Of a stretch of 64,000 bases of DNA, positions 61,168 through 64,000 are shown one piece after another. The notes beneath the pieces were generated by a model. It did no database searches and was not told where the DNA came from. It saw only the letters and a program-made list of their open reading frames with translations. The stretch covers positions 62,001 through 126,000 of the forward strand of contig NZ_BTVP01000003.1 in assembly GCF_045863935.1 (NCBI RefSeq). The letters are read 5' to 3'. Numbering within the stretch: the first letter of the stretch is position 1; each line of letters begins with the position of its first letter. This stretch comes from Parvibaculum sp045863935. Its GTDB lineage: Bacteria > Pseudomonadota > Alphaproteobacteria > Parvibaculales > Parvibaculaceae. A program made the translations under genes and the position numbers.

Positions 61168-62505
61168 CTATTCGGCCGCCTTGCCCCGCCTCGCCATCGC
61201 TTCCTTGCCGAAGACGCGGGCGAAGATCGTGTCCACATGCTTCGTGTGGTAGCCGAGGTCGAAGCGTTCCTCGATTTCGGCGTCGCTCAGGTACTTCTTC
61301 ACGTCGGCATCGGCCTTGAGAAGTTCGAGGAAGTTGCCTTCCCCGCGCCAGACCGGCATGGCGTTGCGCTGCACGAGGCGGTAGGCGTCCTCGCGGCTCG
61401 CGCCCTTCTGCGTCAGCGCCAGCAGCACGCGCTGCGAGTGGACGAGCCCGCCCAGCCTGTCGAGGTTCTTCTGCATCTGCTCGGGATAAACGAGCAGCTT
61501 GTCGATGACGTTTGTGAGGCGGACCAGTGCGAAGTCGAGCGTCACCGTCGCGTCCGGGCCGATCATGCGTTCCACGGAGGAGTGCGAGATATCGCGCTCA
61601 TGCCAGAGCGCCACGTTTTCCATCGCCGGAATGCTCATGCCGCGCACGAGGCGGGCGAGGCCGGTCAGGTTCTCGGTCAGCACCGGGTTGCGCTTGTGCG
61701 GCATCGCCGACGAGCCCTTCTGGCCTTCCGAGAAAAATTCCTCGGCTTCCAGAACTTCCGTGCGCTGAAGATGGCGGATTTCCGTCGCCAGCCGTTCGAT
61801 GGACGAGGCGATGACGCCGAGCGTCGCAAAGAACATGGCATGCCGGTCGCGTGGGATCACCTGCGTCGAGACGGGCTCGACCGCGAGGCCGAGCGCCTTG
61901 GCGACATGCTCTTCCACGCGCGGGTCGATATTGGCGAAGGTACCCACGGCGCCCGAAATAGCGCAGGTCGCGATTTCCTTGCGCGCGTTGACGAGCCGTT
62001 CGCGGCAGCGCGTGAACTCGGCATAGGCTTCCGCCATCTTGAGGCCGAAGGTCACCGGCTCGGCATGGATGCCGTGGCTGCGGCCGATGCAGACCGTGTC
62101 CTTGTGCTCGAAGGCGCGGCGCTCGATGGCGGCGAGCAGCCCGTCCATGTCCTTCAGAAGAATGTCGGAGGCGCGGGCAAGCTGCACGTTGAGGCAGGTG
62201 TCGAGCACGTCCGACGAGGTCATGCCCTGATGGACGAAGCGCGAATCCTCGCCGATGAATTCCGCCAGATGCGTGAGGAAGGCGATGACGTCGTGCTTCA
62301 CCTCGCGCTCGATCTCGTCGATCTTGGCGACGTCGAACACGGCCTTGTCGCCGCGCTCGCGGATGTTCTTCGCGGCGTCCTTCGGGATCACGCCGATCTC
62401 CGCCAGCGCCTCGCAGGCATGGGCCTCGATCTCGAACCAGATGCGGAACTTCGTGTCGGGTTCCCAGATAGCGACCATTTCCGGTCGCGAATAGCGCGGG
62501 ATCAT
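61168..62505 (-). CDS. purB: adenylosuccinate lyase
   Basis: 445 residues. Signature SSAMPHKRNPV and the catalytic HIS segment (GMTSSDVLDTCL) are intact. Two steps in purine synthesis. 68 bases before the phosphatase gene on the same strand. It is apart from purC-purL but on the same strand. Confidence 0.97.
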   Translation of the reverse strand: MIPRYSRPEMVAIWEPDTKFRIWFEIEAHACEALAEIGVIPKDAAKNIRERGDKAVFDVAKIDEIEREVKHDVIAFLTHLAEFIGEDSRFVHQGMTSSDVLDTCLNVQLARASDILLKDMDGLLAAIERRAFEHKDTVCIGRSHGIHAEPVTFGLKMAEAYAEFTRCRERLVNARKEIATCAISGAVGTFANIDPRVEEHVAKALGLAVEPVSTQVIPRDRHAMFFATLGVIASSIERLATEIRHLQRTEVLEAEEFFSEGQKGSSAMPHKRNPVLTENLTGLARLVRGMSIPAMENVALWHERDISHSSVERMIGPDATVTLDFALVRLTNVIDKLLVYPEQMQKNLDRLGGLVHSQRVLLALTQKGASREDAYRLVQRNAMPVWRGEGNFLELLKADADVKKYLSDAEIEERFDLGYHTKHVDTIFARVFGKEAMARRGKAAE

Positions 62506-62563
62506 CAGACGCCTCGTGATGCTTGAAAGGATGAGCGGGGTTTAGCACCGGGGGGCCCGTCCT

Positions 62564-63490
62564 TCAACTGGCTGCGGAATGCCTCGCTTTTTCGGCCTTT
62601 CCGGCTTCCTCCGAGATCAGGTCGAGAAGCCGTGTGGCGGCCGGTCCCGGCGGTGTCGTCACCCGCCAGATCGCGCCGAAACGGTGGAGTCCGGCGTGCT
62701 GCACGGCGCTGCATGCGAGGCTCCGCAGCGAGCCCTCGGCAAGCGCTCCCTCCACCTCGTGATCGAGCGCGAAGGCCCAGCCGGCCCCCTGTTTCAGAAG
62801 TTCGAGCTTCAGCGCCGCATTGTCGACGATCAGCACGTCCGTCGTATGCACCCGGTAGTCGAAGCCATGCGCCGCGGCGTCGGCACCCGCCACCACGATC
62901 TGGCGGTGGTCGTCGAGCGCCGACAGCGGGAAGGGCGCATTGAATGTTGCAAGCGGGTGGTCCGGCGCGGTGACGGTGTGCATCTCGTGGGTCGCGAGGT
63001 CGCGCCCGTCCACCTGCTTGCCGGAAAGCCCTGCCTCGAGGCTCACAATGCCGATCCGCGCCCGTCCCGAGAGCACCTCATCGAGAATCCGCCCCTCGTG
63101 CATCATGCGGATGCGCAGGTTCACATGCGGGCTCTCGCCAAGGAGCGCCGCCACGGAAGCTGCAAGGAGCTTCGGGCTGAAGCCGGCATCGACCGCAAGC
63201 GGCAGGTCGACATCCTCGCCCTCCGTCATGGCGGCAACCCGCGCATTCAGCCGGTCGAGCCGCCGGAAGACGATTTCGGCATCGGAAAGCAGCGCCCGGC
63301 CTTCCTCCGTCAGTTGCGGCTTGTAGCCGGAGCGGTCGAAGAGTTTCAGCCCATAGGCTTCCTCGAGATTGGTCACGGCGTAGCTCACCGCCGAGACGGC
63401 GCGGCCGAGCGTTTCCGCCGCGCCGGAGAAGGTGCCGGCTTCCGCCACGGCGAGGAAGGTGCGGAGCTGGTCCACGAGATTGGGGTGCAT
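62564..63490 (-). CDS. LysR family transcriptional regulator
   Basis: 308 residues from ATG 63490. N-terminal winged HTH at about 18-40 (GTFSGAAETLGRAVSAVSYA) and a periplasmic-binding-like effector domain. Divergent from the exported amidase and its likely regulator. The 124-base region between them is AT-rich with an imperfect inverted repeat (AGAAAGAG / CTTTTTCT near 63508-63534). Confidence 0.9.
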   Translation of the reverse strand: MHPNLVDQLRTFLAVAEAGTFSGAAETLGRAVSAVSYAVTNLEEAYGLKLFDRSGYKPQLTEEGRALLSDAEIVFRRLDRLNARVAAMTEGEDVDLPLAVDAGFSPKLLAASVAALLGESPHVNLRIRMMHEGRILDEVLSGRARIGIVSLEAGLSGKQVDGRDLATHEMHTVTAPDHPLATFNAPFPLSALDDHRQIVVAGADAAAHGFDYRVHTTDVLIVDNAALKLELLKQGAGWAFALDHEVEGALAEGSLRSLACSAVQHAGLHRFGAIWRVTTPPGPAATRLLDLISEEAGKAEKARHSAAS

Positions 63491-63614
63491 GACTATTTCT
63501 GATTTATAGAAAGAGATATCCAATCTTTTTCTATTTTTTGAAGAATGTCCACGCGCTAGCCTTTGCCATCACGAGAATGGCGCATCGAAGGGCTGGCAAA
63601 TGGAGGAAGTGGTG

Positions 63615-64000
63615 ATGGGCATGATGGTTTCGCGGAGATCGTTCCTGAAATCGACGGCGGCGACGGCGCTGGCCGCTGGCGCCTACAGCGCGGGCCTCCG
63701 CCCGGCACTTGCCGCGCCCGACCTCGCGAGGATGGACGCGCTGGCGCAGGCCGAACTCGTGCGCAACGGCGAACTGACCGCGCTCGATCTTGTGAACGCT
63801 GCCATCGAACGTATCGGGCAGGTGAACGGCCAGGTGAATGCGGTCGTGACCGAGTTCTACGACCGCGCGCGGGAAGAGGCGAAGGGTACCCTTCCGCAAG
63901 GTCCCTTCACCGGCGTGCCGAACCTCGTGAAGGATCTCGACAACCTCCAGGGCACGCGCGCCACTTCCGGTTCGCGTCTCTTTGCGGACAAGATTTCGTC
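63615..64000 (+). CDS. exported amidase (3' truncated)
   Basis: 128 residues visible from ATG 63615 (GGAGG eight bases upstream); the rest lies beyond the window. Twin-arginine signal SRRSFLK at 6-12 and a signal to about residue 34. The amidase-signature family starts after it with the first catalytic lysine in VPNLVKDL (Lys106). It should hydrolyse an amide in the periplasm; substrate unknown. Confidence 0.82.
   Translation, partial: MGMMVSRRSFLKSTAATALAAGAYSAGLRPALAAPDLARMDALAQAELVRNGELTALDLVNAAIERIGQVNGQVNAVVTEFYDRAREEAKGTLPQGPFTGVPNLVKDLDNLQGTRATSGSRLFADKIS

Overview
The window is a GC-rich chromosomal segment of an alphaproteobacterium. FlaF, FlbT, FliX, an FlbY-like protein, a CckA-type hybrid kinase, a PurS/PurQ/PurL split FGAM synthase, the ATP synthase zeta-type protein (DUF1476) and several PAS_5/DUF families restricted to this class all point there. 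The gene order is most like Rhizobiales such as Parvibaculum, but the genus is an inference. No tRNA, rRNA, CRISPR array, transposase or prophage gene was seen.

Layout. Positions 1-1692 hold the end of an FtsX/LolC-type ABC exporter and its ATPase. An AT-richer orphan membrane gene follows at 1689-2222. From 2241 to 9299, all on the minus strand, a CoxE-like VWA gene and a MoxR AAA+ gene (normally neighbours) are separated by a tight five-gene cassette: DUF6134, thermostable-hemolysin-family protein, AMP-forming ligase, TenA/heme-oxygenase-fold protein and SDR. This looks like an uncharacterised small-molecule pathway and is the best candidate for a new system here.

Positions 9555-39476 are a large flagellar island: flgE-flgK-flgL, flaF/flbT with two flagellins, a TPR-glycosyltransferase of the FlmG type, flgI with a rod-binding protein and an FlgN/FlbY-like protein, fliX, flgF-flgG-flgA-flgH, fliL-fliM and two accessory genes, a large periplasmic TPR protein, fliO-fliP, and flgB-flgC-fliE-fliQ-fliR-flhB. 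An SDR gene and dksA sit inside it. cckA follows flhB directly.

The island carries a legible regulatory code like that of Caulobacter. Three full TTAA-N7-TTAA CtrA sites lie before fliX, the large TPR gene and flgB. Four sigma-54 promoters lie before flgE, a flagellin, flgI and flgF, each with GGCA-N5-TGCC palindromes upstream that fit FlbD enhancer sites. At flgE and the flagellin the paired sites have identical spacing to the promoter.

Positions 42214-64000 are mostly housekeeping: a desaturase, recA, alaS, icd, trmJ, rpsD, grxD-bolA, the purC-purS-purQ-purL series, a zeta-type ATPase inhibitor, a PAS_5 protein, a TetR regulator divergent from a PQQ dehydrogenase, an enoyl-CoA hydratase family gene, a histidine phosphatase, purB, and a LysR gene divergent from an exported amidase cut by the window end. 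Two inverted copies of a palindromic repeat flank icd-trmJ-rpsD.
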